26,243 nucleotides of DNA from Chryseosolibacter sp964563295 (GCA_964563295.1 CAZLWX010000049.1:1-26243); one strand, 5' to 3'; shown: positions 16,716 through 24,797, counted from the first letter of the stretch. The notes: generated from the letters alone by a model not told the origin. A program made the numbers and translations.

Positions 16716-17957
16716 TTATCGGTTTGCCGTGTGGTAGTACATCACACTCGAATTTCCTTCCCTGAGTATTTCCCTGGACACACGCTTCACGTCGTCAATC
16801 GTGACCGATTCGATTCTCCTTCCTTCATCGTTGATGATGTTCGCGTCTCCCGACAGTTTGGCAAAAGCCAGGTTCATGGCGCGATTCATCACCTCCACTT
16901 CCCCAAATTCAAGCGTTGAATAAGCCTGGTTCTTCACCTTCTCAAGTTCATCCTCGCCCGGTCCCTGCTCGACTAAGTCAGTAATAATGGCGTTCACCTC
17001 ACCTTCTGCATCTTTAAGCTCTATTCCGCTGCGAACGCGCCCGTTGATCACAAGTATCCCTGGATCGATAGTCCCGAGTACAAAAGATGAAATTGACGTG
17101 AATAGCTCCTTTTCCTTAACCAGTTTATGATACAACCTGCTCGATTGTCCGCGGCTCAGGACGTCGCCGAGGAGGTCAACGGCGTAGTAGTCTTCGTGAA
17201 AACGCCCCGGCATGTGAAAGGACATGTAAAGAGCGCTTGCCGGCACCGGGGCCTCGACTTCGAGAAATCGCTTTTCTTCCTGGCGTGGTTCCATCGGAAG
17301 GGAACGCGGCGCAATTTTTTGCGGTGGGATGGATCCGAACCACTTTTCAGCAAGCCGCTTGACCTGTGCCAGCTTAATATTTCCAGCTACGACCATAATG
17401 GCATTATTCGGAGCGTAGTGATTGAAAAAGAAACTCCGAACGTCGTCCATCGTCGCATTTTCGATATGACTGACCTCTTTGCCGATCGTCGCCCATTGGT
17501 AGGGATGTTTCCGGTAAACAAGAGGGCGGAGTCGAAGCCACACATCACCATAGGGCTGATTGAGGTAGCGTTGCTTAAATTCCTCGATTACTACTTTCCG
17601 CTGAACGTCAAGCACCTGAGGATCGAATGAAAGGCTCAACATTCGGTCGGACTCGAGCCAAAAACCGGTCTCGAGGTTGGCCGCCGGAACCATCAAGTAA
17701 TAGTTGGTGACGTCGGTATTGGTAAAGGCGTTATTTTCGCCGCCCACCTTTTGAAGTGGCTCGTCGTAATTGGGAATGTTAGCCGAACCACCGAACATCA
17801 GGTGCTCGAAAAGGTGCGCGAAGCCCGTCTTATCCGGATGCTCATCGCGCGAACCAACGTCATAGAGGATATTGAGGACGGCAATCTCGACGGTGGGGTC
17901 CTCGTGAACAATCACCCGCAAACCGTTATCCAGAGTAAATTCACTGAAATCAATCAT
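16716..17957 (-). CDS. M16 family zinc peptidase
   Basis: The 413-residue product is an M16 (pitrilysin-like) metallopeptidase of the single-unit type, about half the length of insulysin. The inverted zinc motif is HLFEH (H48, E51, H52); the third ligand is probably E125 or E126 in VVIEEFKQR. A second, non-catalytic-type domain fills the C-terminal half, including RGQSSRLYHKLVKE, the usual substrate-side segment. There is no signal peptide, so it is probably cytoplasmic. I chose the ATG at 17957 (MIDFSEFTLDNGLRV), which matches the family N-terminus. A TTG at 17969 would add four residues. It is the first gene of a unit with ispF and mnmD. Confidence 0.9.
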   Translation of the reverse strand: MIDFSEFTLDNGLRVIVHEDPTVEIAVLNILYDVGSRDEHPDKTGFAHLFEHLMFGGSANIPNYDEPLQKVGGENNAFTNTDVTNYYLMVPAANLETGFWLESDRMLSLSFDPQVLDVQRKVVIEEFKQRYLNQPYGDVWLRLRPLVYRKHPYQWATIGKEVSHIENATMDDVRSFFFNHYAPNNAIMVVAGNIKLAQVKRLAEKWFGSIPPQKIAPRSLPMEPRQEEKRFLEVEAPVPASALYMSFHMPGRFHEDYYAVDLLGDVLSRGQSSRLYHKLVKEKELFTSISSFVLGTIDPGILVINGRVRSGIELKDAEGEVNAIITDLVEQGPGEDELEKVKNQAYSTLEFGEVEVMNRAMNLAFAKLSGDANIINDEGRRIESVTIDDVKRVSREILREGNSSVMYYHTANR

Positions 17958-18041
17958 ACGCGGCTTCAAATAACGCCACTTTTTTTCACTTTAAGGAAAC
18001 GTTTTTAAGCCGCCCGCTGACGGTTGACCTGCAAAACATTC

Positions 18042-18049
18042 TAACTTGG
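18042..18049 (+). promoter_or_regulatory. weak -7 element before the E1 gene
   Basis: TAACTTGG differs by one base from TAnnTTTG and lies 20 nt before the ATG at 18070. A TTGA at 18024-18027 is closer than the expected spacing. The match is imperfect and the call tentative. Confidence 0.3.
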
Positions 18050-18069
18050 CGCGCGAATTTCCAGCCGTG

Positions 18070-20049
18070 ATGGTCTTTAACCGAAAACACTACGACGACC
18101 TGCTTTTGAAGCAGCTCTATGAGGGTTTGCTTCGTCCGCGCATGATCGAAGAAAAGATGTTGATCCTGCTGCGTCAAAACAAGATCAGCAAATGGTTCAG
18201 CGGTATCGGTCAGGAGGCTATTTCTGTTGGAGTGACAATGGCCCTTCAGGATGACGAATACATCCTGCCAATGCACCGGAACCTCGGTGTGTTTACGTCG
18301 CGGAAGATGCCGTTCGAGCGGCTCTTTGCACAATGGCAAGGCACCATGGCGGGATACACCAAAGGACGCGATCGTTCATTTCACTTTGGTTCAAATGAGC
18401 ATCACATTGTCGGCATGATCTCTCATCTCGGGCCGCAAAATGGCGTGGCTGATGGAATTGCGTTGGCCCACCGCTTACTACAGGAAAAAAAAGTTACGGC
18501 GGTATTCAATGGCGACGGCGGTACCAGTGAAGGAGATTTCCATGAAGCAGTGAATGTCGCCGCGGTATGGGATCTGCCTGTGCTATTTATTATCGAAAAT
18601 AATGGCTATGGACTCTCTACGCCAAGTAGTGAACAATTCCGCTGCGAGAGCTTCGCCGACAAAGGCATTGGTTATGGCATCGAGGCCGTAAGTATAGACG
18701 GCAACAACGTGCTCGAAGTGTATGACACCATCAGGTTGCTGGCCGATAATCTCCGCGACAACCCCAGGCCGGTATTGGTGGAGTGCAGAACATTCCGAAT
18801 GAGAGGTCATGAAGAGGCTTCAGGAACGAAATACGTTCCGAAACAGCTCATGGAGGAGTGGGCGGCAAAAGATCCGATCGAAAACTACGAGCAGTTTTTG
18901 TTGAGAGAGGGTGTCATTGATCAGTCCTTCATTAAAGAAACGCGGAGCAAGATCAAGTTGGAGATTGAACGCGGTCTCGAAACCGCGTTCCACGAAAAGC
19001 ATCCCGAGCCCGACACTTCAACAGAACTTAGCGATGTGTATGCTCCTTACCGGCAGACCATTGTCCATCCCTCCAGCAACAAAATTTCGGAGAAACGATT
19101 CATTGACGCGATCAGTGATGCCTTGCGCCAATGCATGGAGCGGACGGACAGCCTCGTGCTGATGGGCCAGGATATCGCCGAGTATGGTGGTGTGTTCAAG
19201 ATCACCGAAGGATTCGTGAACCAATTCGGCAAGGGGCGTGTGCGCAATACCCCGATATGTGAATCCGCGATTGTCGGCGCCGGCCTCGGGCTTTCAATCA
19301 AGGGTATGAAGGCAATGGTCGAAATGCAGTTCGCCGACTTCGTAACCGAAGGATTTAATCAGATCGTTAACAATCTGGCAAAATCTCATTGGCGATGGGG
19401 ACAACCCGCGGATGTGGTCGTCAGGATGCCCACGGGGGCCGGAACCGCGGCAGGGCCGTTCCACTCTCAAAGCAACGAAGCGTGGTTCTTTCACACGCCC
19501 GGACTCAAGATTGTTTATCCGTCGAACCCAGCCGACGCCAAAGGCTTGCTATGCGCCGCTTTCGAAGACCCCAACCCATACTTGTTTTTCGAACACAAGC
19601 TCATGTATCGTTCCATCAAGGGAGACGTTCCGGATGATTACTACACCATCGAAGTTGGAAAGGCCAGCCTGGTATCCGAAGGGGAGGATCTGTCAATTAT
19701 CACCTATGGAATGGGCGTGCATTGGGCGATGGAGACTTTGGCGGGAATGTCCAACGTAAAGGCTGATGTCGTGGACCTCAGAACGCTGCTTCCATGGGAT
19801 AAGGAAGCTGTGAGGCAGACGGTCGAAAAAACCAATCGGGTACTGTTGCTGCACGAAGACACGCTCACAGGTGGGATTGGCGCGGAGATCAGCGCATGGA
19901 TTAGCCAACATTGTTTCCAGTTCCTTGATGCTCCGGTTGTCCGCGTTGGTAGTCTGGATACGCCAATACCTTTTGCACCAACCCTTGAAGGAAACTTTCT
20001 GGCCAAATCACGCCTCCAGGCTGCCATCGAGGAGTTGCTCAAATTTTAG
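18070..20049 (+). CDS. 2-oxoacid dehydrogenase E1 component, fused alpha and beta subunits
   Basis: The 659-residue product joins both E1 subunits of a thiamine-diphosphate 2-oxoacid dehydrogenase in one chain. The alpha part (1 to about 320) has GIGQEAISVG (45-54), RDRSFHFG (100-107) and the ThDP motif from GDG (148-150) to NN (177-178). The beta part (about 340-659) includes LMGQDIAEYGGVFKITEGF, the E1-beta phosphate-acceptor region, and a C-terminal transketolase-like domain. Such fusions are common in Bacteroidota and are closest to branched-chain or pyruvate E1, but the substrate cannot be read from sequence. The E2 and E3 genes are not in the window. I chose the ATG at 18070; a TTG at 18046 falls inside a weak promoter match. 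The repeat-protein gene follows 56 nt later. Confidence 0.92.
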   Translation: MVFNRKHYDDLLLKQLYEGLLRPRMIEEKMLILLRQNKISKWFSGIGQEAISVGVTMALQDDEYILPMHRNLGVFTSRKMPFERLFAQWQGTMAGYTKGRDRSFHFGSNEHHIVGMISHLGPQNGVADGIALAHRLLQEKKVTAVFNGDGGTSEGDFHEAVNVAAVWDLPVLFIIENNGYGLSTPSSEQFRCESFADKGIGYGIEAVSIDGNNVLEVYDTIRLLADNLRDNPRPVLVECRTFRMRGHEEASGTKYVPKQLMEEWAAKDPIENYEQFLLREGVIDQSFIKETRSKIKLEIERGLETAFHEKHPEPDTSTELSDVYAPYRQTIVHPSSNKISEKRFIDAISDALRQCMERTDSLVLMGQDIAEYGGVFKITEGFVNQFGKGRVRNTPICESAIVGAGLGLSIKGMKAMVEMQFADFVTEGFNQIVNNLAKSHWRWGQPADVVVRMPTGAGTAAGPFHSQSNEAWFFHTPGLKIVYPSNPADAKGLLCAAFEDPNPYLFFEHKLMYRSIKGDVPDDYYTIEVGKASLVSEGEDLSIITYGMGVHWAMETLAGMSNVKADVVDLRTLLPWDKEAVRQTVEKTNRVLLLHEDTLTGGIGAEISAWISQHCFQFLDAPVVRVGSLDTPIPFAPTLEGNFLAKSRLQAAIEELLKF

Positions 20050-20105
20050 CTATCTTAGCCTGCTTGACGCATATTTTTTGCGGGCCTTAAAGCGTTAAAA
20101 ACCTG

Positions 20106-23100
20106 ATGATTAGCTGTTGGTGGAGACTTCTTGTACTCGGTTCGCTGCTTGCCGTGCTTGCATGGCCACTGCATGCTCAAAATACGAAGGGTGACAGGCC
20201 TGCTCAGACACGCGAGAACCGCTTTCAAAAAGGCAGCAAAACGAAGAAGGAAAAGCTTCCGAAGGATAAGCGAATTCGAGCGAAGCGGACGACATCAGCT
20301 CCTCGAAATTACCGGCCTCGTAAAGACCGCAAGGGTGGCGACCAGGCCGCCCGACCTGTCTTTCGTCTCAGGACAAAGGAGCCCGACAACAAACCGCATA
20401 ACGTATTTCCGGCATCGGGCCCATACGTCAACAATCCATCAAAAAGGCGTCGCCGGATTGAAGGAAGGAGCAACACGTATTCCCAACATCGAAGTCCTTC
20501 TCCGCGCCCGTCCGGACCTGCGAAGAACGTCTACCCGCGAACGGGTCCATACGTAAACAACCCGTCGAAAAGGTCGCGTCGGGTGGAAGGAAAAAGCAAT
20601 ACGTATTCGCAATACCGGAATCCTTCGCCGCGCCCTTCCAGGCCTGTTAAGAACGTCTTTCCCCAGTCCGGCAAGTACATCAACTACTCATCAACCGCGG
20701 GCCGGAAACCACCGGGAGAAAGGAGAATTCGTCCTCATACTGCGACACGTTCATTCACGGCAAGACGGAGTGTCAATGCGTGGGCAAATTATCCACGACC
20801 GCGTCAGCGTAAGGAGCGCGCTTACCGCGGCGATATCACGGGGCGCCGCATTCGGAAATTGAACTATGAAACACGACGGCCTTCGGTGGTCGAACGCCCT
20901 AAAACCGGCACCCGACTCTCAGCGACCCCAAAACTTCAAAGAAGAAACATTTACCCTCAGTCGGGCCCTTATGTAAACAGCGGTGCGCGGAGCGGACAAC
21001 GTCAGCCTATCGTATCCAACCGTTCTACATTGTCCAGGTTGGAGCGAATGCAAAGTGGACCGCCCGGGAACCCAAGGGGGAAGCGGAGGATACGGCCTCG
21101 TTCAGCTAGCGGCCCCTATATGGCGCGGCGCAGTACTAACGTATGGGCGCATTACCCGCGTCCCCGCAAAAAAGGCGAGCGTGCAGTCACCAAAGACATT
21201 TCCGGAAGACCGCTGAGGATGAGAAATTACGAGAGTCCGCGCCCGGTGGGGATGGTCAACCCCACAGCCCGCCCATACCAGCGAAGTAAAAGACTCGGCG
21301 ACCAACCATACTCTGCCAGGGGTCGCGGGTACCGATCCCGGACGAGGACTGGATTGGCATGGATTGGCGACATTACGAACAGGCGCATTCGCAAGAATTT
21401 TACCAGCAAGCGCGGAGTCGAAGGACAGCCAATCGTTACACCTGAGAAAAAGAGACTCGGGATGCGCGATCAGGGCGAGGGATTTTCGGGATTTCTCAAG
21501 GCGCGGAGAGCCGCAAAGGGTGGCGGATCCGTCAGCGGGGGTCGTTGGAACAACGATGGAAAAGCGATCCAAACGCGGCCTCCCGGAATGGGCGCGTGGG
21601 GCCTTACGAGGTATCGCGGCTTTCTTAAGCGCGAAGGAGGTCGGGCGAAAGACAAGGCGGCCGGTTATGCAGGAAACATTCGCTATCGCGGAAAGAATTA
21701 CCAGGACCAGGGGGAAGAATTTACCGGCACGTTGAAGGCTCGAAAACCAGGCAGACCTCCGGGAATTGGCCGTCGTGGTATTGACCGTTACGCAGGGAAC
21801 ATACGGTTTGGAGGAAAGGACTACAGAGACCAGGGAGAGGAATTTACGGGCTCTATAAAAGCCAGGAGGCCCGGGAAGGGTGGAGGCAGTGTAAGCTTCC
21901 GATTATGGAACAACAATGGACGCCCGATTGCCGGCCGCGCGCCGGGGATAGGCGCCCGACGTATCGATAAGTATAGCGGCAACATCCGCTTTGCGCAAAG
22001 AGATTACCGCGACCAGGGTGAGGAATTCACCGGCACGATCAAGACACACAGGCCGCAGAAAGGTGGTGGTAGTGTTAGTTTCCGGTTGTGGAATAATAAC
22101 GGTAGGGCGGTTGCTGGTCGAACGCCAGGTATTGGTGCCCGCGGGATCGATAGCTTTCGCGGACGGTTACTTCACAAAGAACACGACTATCGCGATCAGG
22201 GCGAGGAATTCACAGGAACCATTAAGGCGAAGAGACCTTTGAAGGGCGGAGGAAGCGTGAGTTTCCGTCTTTGGAACAATGACGGAAGGCCAATCGCGGG
22301 GAGATCACCGGGAATCGGCGCTCGCGGGATAGAACGTTTCCGTGGACGAATGCTTTACAAAGAACACGACTTCCGCGACCAGGGGGAAGAATTTACGGGC
22401 ACGATCAAAGCGCATAGACCTGATAAGGGTGGTGGAAGTGTGAGCGGAAAACTTTGGAACAACAATGAAAGGCCGGTTATCTCGCGGGCTCCCGCGAAGT
22501 CGGCAATTGATGCCGGACGTTTTGCCGGCAACATGAAAGTCAAACGAGCTGGTCGAAACGAACAAGGCGTCGAATCCCTGGGGCGCGTCCGCGGAAAAGC
22601 GGCATATGTGAAGAGTCCCAATGCGGATGACGAAGCATTGAAAGTCAGAAAGCCTGGAGAATCGACATTCGCCATCGCCAGGCTCACGATGAAAACCCGT
22701 CGCAACCAGGTGCATAATCCAAACGCCGACAATGAATCCATCAAAGTGAAAAAACCGTCGCCGGATACCCGCGAGGTTGCGAACCTCCAAATCAAAGTGA
22801 AGGCAGTTCCTCATTCGAAGAACAGGAGCGCGGCAGATGGTTCTCTCCCCGCTATCAAGCCATCCAAATCCTCGATGAAGGCCAACCAGTACGCTCGCGT
22901 TGTCAAGCGATCATATGACGTTTCGAGAAATCCCAACAGCGCAAACGACGCGTTGCGCGTAAGAGAGCCCGGGCAGGCCTATGCACGTGCTGTCGATTAC
23001 CAGGGAAATATCAAGTTCCGGAAGTTTTCACTCTTCGAGTCGAAAGCCGACCTGCATCCCGACGCGAAGTTTGTTAAAATGAATAAGAATAACGTCGACG

Positions 23101-23240
23101 AGGAGCGCGACCTCTTGACCAACTTCAGGTTATGGTGGAGCCGCCTGTTCAGGAAGAATGACAGTCAGCCGAGTCATCTGAAGGATAAGAATCACAAGCC
23201 GCGGTACGACAAGGGAGAGGCTGGGCTGTGGTACGATTAG
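20106..23240 (+). CDS. large secreted basic repeat protein of unknown function
   Basis: I do not recognise an established function. The 1044-residue product starts with a signal peptide (LLVLGSLLAVLAWPLHA, cut near residue 24). The mature chain is extremely rich in arginine, lysine and glycine and has no cysteine. Three repeat systems follow one another: 42-residue units with NVFPxSGPYVNNPSKR from residue 99; a longer duplicated segment with ARRS, YPRPR and GDITGRRIR (206-259, 327-380); a central array of 61-residue units with RDQGEEFTGTIKA, GGGSVSFRLWNNNGR and PGIGARGI (452-810); and four 34-36-residue units with NPNADDEALKVRKPG (837-970). A short G-x-[IML]-[KR] strand recurs throughout. The tail has WWSRLF and ends PRYDKGEAGLWYD. 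It is exported, perhaps to the cell surface. ytxJ starts 16 nt downstream. Confidence 0.85.
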   Translation: MISCWWRLLVLGSLLAVLAWPLHAQNTKGDRPAQTRENRFQKGSKTKKEKLPKDKRIRAKRTTSAPRNYRPRKDRKGGDQAARPVFRLRTKEPDNKPHNVFPASGPYVNNPSKRRRRIEGRSNTYSQHRSPSPRPSGPAKNVYPRTGPYVNNPSKRSRRVEGKSNTYSQYRNPSPRPSRPVKNVFPQSGKYINYSSTAGRKPPGERRIRPHTATRSFTARRSVNAWANYPRPRQRKERAYRGDITGRRIRKLNYETRRPSVVERPKTGTRLSATPKLQRRNIYPQSGPYVNSGARSGQRQPIVSNRSTLSRLERMQSGPPGNPRGKRRIRPRSASGPYMARRSTNVWAHYPRPRKKGERAVTKDISGRPLRMRNYESPRPVGMVNPTARPYQRSKRLGDQPYSARGRGYRSRTRTGLAWIGDITNRRIRKNFTSKRGVEGQPIVTPEKKRLGMRDQGEGFSGFLKARRAAKGGGSVSGGRWNNDGKAIQTRPPGMGAWGLTRYRGFLKREGGRAKDKAAGYAGNIRYRGKNYQDQGEEFTGTLKARKPGRPPGIGRRGIDRYAGNIRFGGKDYRDQGEEFTGSIKARRPGKGGGSVSFRLWNNNGRPIAGRAPGIGARRIDKYSGNIRFAQRDYRDQGEEFTGTIKTHRPQKGGGSVSFRLWNNNGRAVAGRTPGIGARGIDSFRGRLLHKEHDYRDQGEEFTGTIKAKRPLKGGGSVSFRLWNNDGRPIAGRSPGIGARGIERFRGRMLYKEHDFRDQGEEFTGTIKAHRPDKGGGSVSGKLWNNNERPVISRAPAKSAIDAGRFAGNMKVKRAGRNEQGVESLGRVRGKAAYVKSPNADDEALKVRKPGESTFAIARLTMKTRRNQVHNPNADNESIKVKKPSPDTREVANLQIKVKAVPHSKNRSAADGSLPAIKPSKSSMKANQYARVVKRSYDVSRNPNSANDALRVREPGQAYARAVDYQGNIKFRKFSLFESKADLHPDAKFVKMNKNNVDEERDLLTNFRLWWSRLFRKNDSQPSHLKDKNHKPRYDKGEAGLWYD
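20400..20651 (+). repeat. two 42-codon repeats near the N-terminus of the repeat protein
   Basis: Residues 99-140 and 141-182 are tandem copies with NVFPASGPYVNNPSKR and NVYPRTGPYVNNPSKR, then IEGRSNTYSQ or VEGKSNTYSQ and PSPRPS. The first residues of a third copy begin at 183 and of a fourth at 281. The unit is 126 bp long. Confidence 0.9.
20721..21245 (+). repeat. duplicated 54-codon segment in the repeat protein
   Basis: Residues 206-259 (20721-20882) and 327-380 (21084-21245) share RRIRP, ARRS, NxWAxYPRPR, ERA, DI[TS]GR and NYExxRP at matching positions. A third partial copy, GDITNRRIRKNF, occurs at residues 421-432. The copies are 121 residues apart. Confidence 0.85.
21828..22535 (+). 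repeat. tandem 61-codon repeats in the repeat protein
   Basis: The aspartate of RDQGEEFTG lies at residues 575, 636, 697 and 758, an exact 61-residue (183-bp) period. Each unit continues with GGGSVS, LWNNN or LWNND and, in the first three, APGIGAR-type and YxGN or FRGR motifs. Two degenerate units precede it: D534, shortened by 20 residues, and D455, lengthened by 18. The copies differ at many silent codon positions. Confidence 0.93.
22614..23015 (+). repeat. 34-36-codon repeats near the C-terminus of the repeat protein
   Basis: Residues 837-970 contain four related units: PNADDEALKVRKPG, PNADNESIKVKKPS, a divergent AADGSLPAIKPS and PNSANDALRVREPG. Each is followed by a short basic strand (LTMKTRR, LQIKVKA, ARVVKRS, GNIKFRK). 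Confidence 0.8.
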
Positions 23241-23256
23241 TGTATGGAGTTTTTTC

Positions 23257-23598
23257 ATGATGTGGTGTGACCTGATCGCGGTGGAGCAGATCGATGAGAT
23301 CGTTGCTGAGTCAGCGCAAAAACCTGTTCTAATATTCAAACACAGCACTCGCTGTGGCATCTCACACATGGTCCTGGCGAGGATCGAACGTCAATGGCGT
23401 GAAGAGGAGATGAATGGGCTGAAGACCTACCTGCTTGATGTGATCCGCTACCGCGATGTGTCTAATTTCTTGTCAACGCGGTTCGCCGTTGAGCATGAAT
23501 CTCCACAGATCTTGATTATTCATCACGGCGTGAGTGTACTGGACCGCTCGCACTCCATGATCAACTATCCCGAAATTGCGTCAGCAGTCAGAAGTTGA
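23257..23598 (+). CDS. ytxJ: YtxJ-type bacilliredoxin
   Basis: The 113-residue product belongs to the YtxJ family of small thioredoxin-fold proteins that act as monothiol bacilliredoxins, removing bacillithiol from oxidised protein thiols. The active site is C33 in KHSTRCGIS, followed by the conserved SPQILIIHHG strand that fits the cis-proline loop of the thioredoxin fold. bshC in the same window indicates that the cell makes bacillithiol. Two adjacent ATGs (23257, 23260) are possible starts, only one residue apart. The gene follows the repeat-protein gene after 16 nt and is probably co-transcribed with it. Its end overlaps the end of the convergent OsmC gene by 11 bp. Confidence 0.9.
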   Translation: MMWCDLIAVEQIDEIVAESAQKPVLIFKHSTRCGISHMVLARIERQWREEEMNGLKTYLLDVIRYRDVSNFLSTRFAVEHESPQILIIHHGVSVLDRSHSMINYPEIASAVRS

Positions 23599-23992
23599 AT
23601 GTTACAGATTGCTTGATGTCCTGGTGCAGGCTCAGGGCGACAGGGCAGGTTAGTGCGGCATTCTTCAGTTTCTCCTTCTGCTTCTCAGTGACCTGAAGGT
23701 TTGGATGCTTGAAGTCGATATCGATACCTGCAATTCGCCTGGGGCCCGAGGCCATATGCTTGGTGATGACGGCCTCAAGTCCGCGGAGATCGATATTCTC
23801 TCTTCTGGCTACAATCCCCATGATGGTCATCATGCAACTGCACAACGACGCGCACGTAAGATCCGTCGGGCTGAAAGCTTCACCCTTGCCTTCATTGTCA
23901 GGCGGAGCATCGGAAATCAGACGGTTACCGGATTTCAGGTGCGTTACCTCGGTGCGCAAGTCACCCATATAAAAACCTGACATTGTGATCAT
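23588..23992 (-). CDS. OsmC/Ohr family peroxiredoxin-like protein
   Basis: The OsmC family reduces organic hydroperoxides with a pair of active-site cysteines. The 134-residue product shows EAFSPTDL (38-45), the first active cysteine C53 in the SLCSCMMTIMG stretch (C51 is next to it), and the second, C116, in ALTCPVALSLH. Length and motifs fit a complete single-domain member of the YhfA/OsmC branch. The frame has ATGs at 23992 and 23983, and either is possible. A perfect TAAATTTG element sits upstream at 24026-24033. It converges on ytxJ with an 11-bp overlap, which places two thiol-based defence genes end to end. Confidence 0.9.
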   Translation of the reverse strand: MITMSGFYMGDLRTEVTHLKSGNRLISDAPPDNEGKGEAFSPTDLTCASLCSCMMTIMGIVARRENIDLRGLEAVITKHMASGPRRIAGIDIDFKHPNLQVTEKQKEKLKNAALTCPVALSLHQDIKQSVTFNF

Positions 23993-24025
23993 GTGGAATA
24001 ACTTTTTATGCCAATTTTATGTTAC

Positions 24026-24033
24026 CAAATTTA
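24026..24033 (-). promoter_or_regulatory. -7 promoter element of the OsmC gene
   Basis: On the minus strand this reads TAAATTTG, a perfect TAnnTTTG match, 33 nt before the ATG at 23992. No clear TTTG box lies at the expected upstream distance. The divergent gene at 24066 has only an imperfect TAAATTTA (24038-24045) on the plus strand. Confidence 0.5.
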
Positions 24034-24065
24034 CCCTTAAATTTAATCTTTAAGCACCGGCCAGA

Positions 24066-24797
24066 ATGAAGCGCTTTCGTGAGTTTTCTGCCTTTTTCGT
24101 GATTCTGATGCTGATTTTCACTAGCTCCTGGTCTCAAACCCAGGACAGCTATGAATATGAGTCAGAATTTACCTGGGGTATTAATAAGAACACGTACGGG
24201 GGCTTGATTGGCGGTTTTGTATTTAAACGAGCCCAGAAGATCAATGACCGGTTGCTTGAGAGCTACGGGTTGGAGATCATGAACGTAAAGCATCCCCAGG
24301 AAAGGAGGCAACACTCCGATGTTGGTAACTATTTTATTTACGGAAAGACCAACTACTTATATGCCCTGCGCTTCCAGTATGGCAGGGATTTGATTCTTTT
24401 CAAGAAGGCTCCGCAGCAGGGTGTGGAAATTAAGATTGTCACAGCGGTTGGTCCTACGATCGGCGTTCTGGCTCCGTATTATATCGAGCGAAAACTGGAT
24501 GCTGGTCAAAGCCAGCAGACCATACGCGAGCAGTTTCATCAGGATCTGGCGGCGGAACAAATCCTCGGCCCCGGACGTCTTTTCGAAGGCATTGACAAAT
24601 CGAAGTTTCGGCTGGGGGCTAATGCCAAAGCTGCTCTCAATTTCGAATTAGGCACGATCAAGAGCCAGGTGACAGGCTTCGAAGTGGGCTTTCTTCTTGA
24701 CTCTTACTTGAGGAGGATTGAACTCATGCCGTCTGTGCAGAATTACTCCATGTATCCGACGCTGTTCTTTACGCTTTTCTACGGCGGACGCAAATAA
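24066..24797 (+). CDS. conserved exported envelope protein, probable outer-membrane beta-barrel
   Basis: The 243-residue product has a signal peptide (FSAFFVILMLIFTSSWS, cut near residue 23). The mature part reads as a series of short beta-strands with aromatic girdle residues: EFTWGINKNTYGGLIGGFVFKRA, NYFIYGKTNYLYALRFQYGR, VTAVGPTIGVLAPYYIE and, at the end, YSMYPTLFFTLFYGGRK, a plausible final strand. It resembles a conserved Bacteroidota family without a defined function. Cellular location is inferred from the signal and strand pattern. Its promoter region is shared with the divergent OsmC gene. Its stop codon abuts that of the convergent chromate transporter with no gap. Confidence 0.75.
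   Translation: MKRFREFSAFFVILMLIFTSSWSQTQDSYEYESEFTWGINKNTYGGLIGGFVFKRAQKINDRLLESYGLEIMNVKHPQERRQHSDVGNYFIYGKTNYLYALRFQYGRDLILFKKAPQQGVEIKIVTAVGPTIGVLAPYYIERKLDAGQSQQTIREQFHQDLAAEQILGPGRLFEGIDKSKFRLGANAKAALNFELGTIKSQVTGFEVGFLLDSYLRRIELMPSVQNYSMYPTLFFTLFYGGRK

Noticed and set aside
17958..17969. TTG start four codons upstream for the M16 peptidase
   Set aside because: The ATG at 17957 (MIDFSEF) matches the typical N-terminus of the family.
20072..20080. TATTTTTTG before the repeat-protein gene as a promoter
   Set aside because: It has one base too many between TA and TTTG, and no upstream box at the right distance; read-through from the E1 gene is equally likely.
21459..22535. Regular 183-bp periodicity as a CRISPR array or minisatellite
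   Set aside because: The unit is a multiple of three, lies wholly in one reading frame and diverges at silent sites; there are no short identical repeats with unique spacers.
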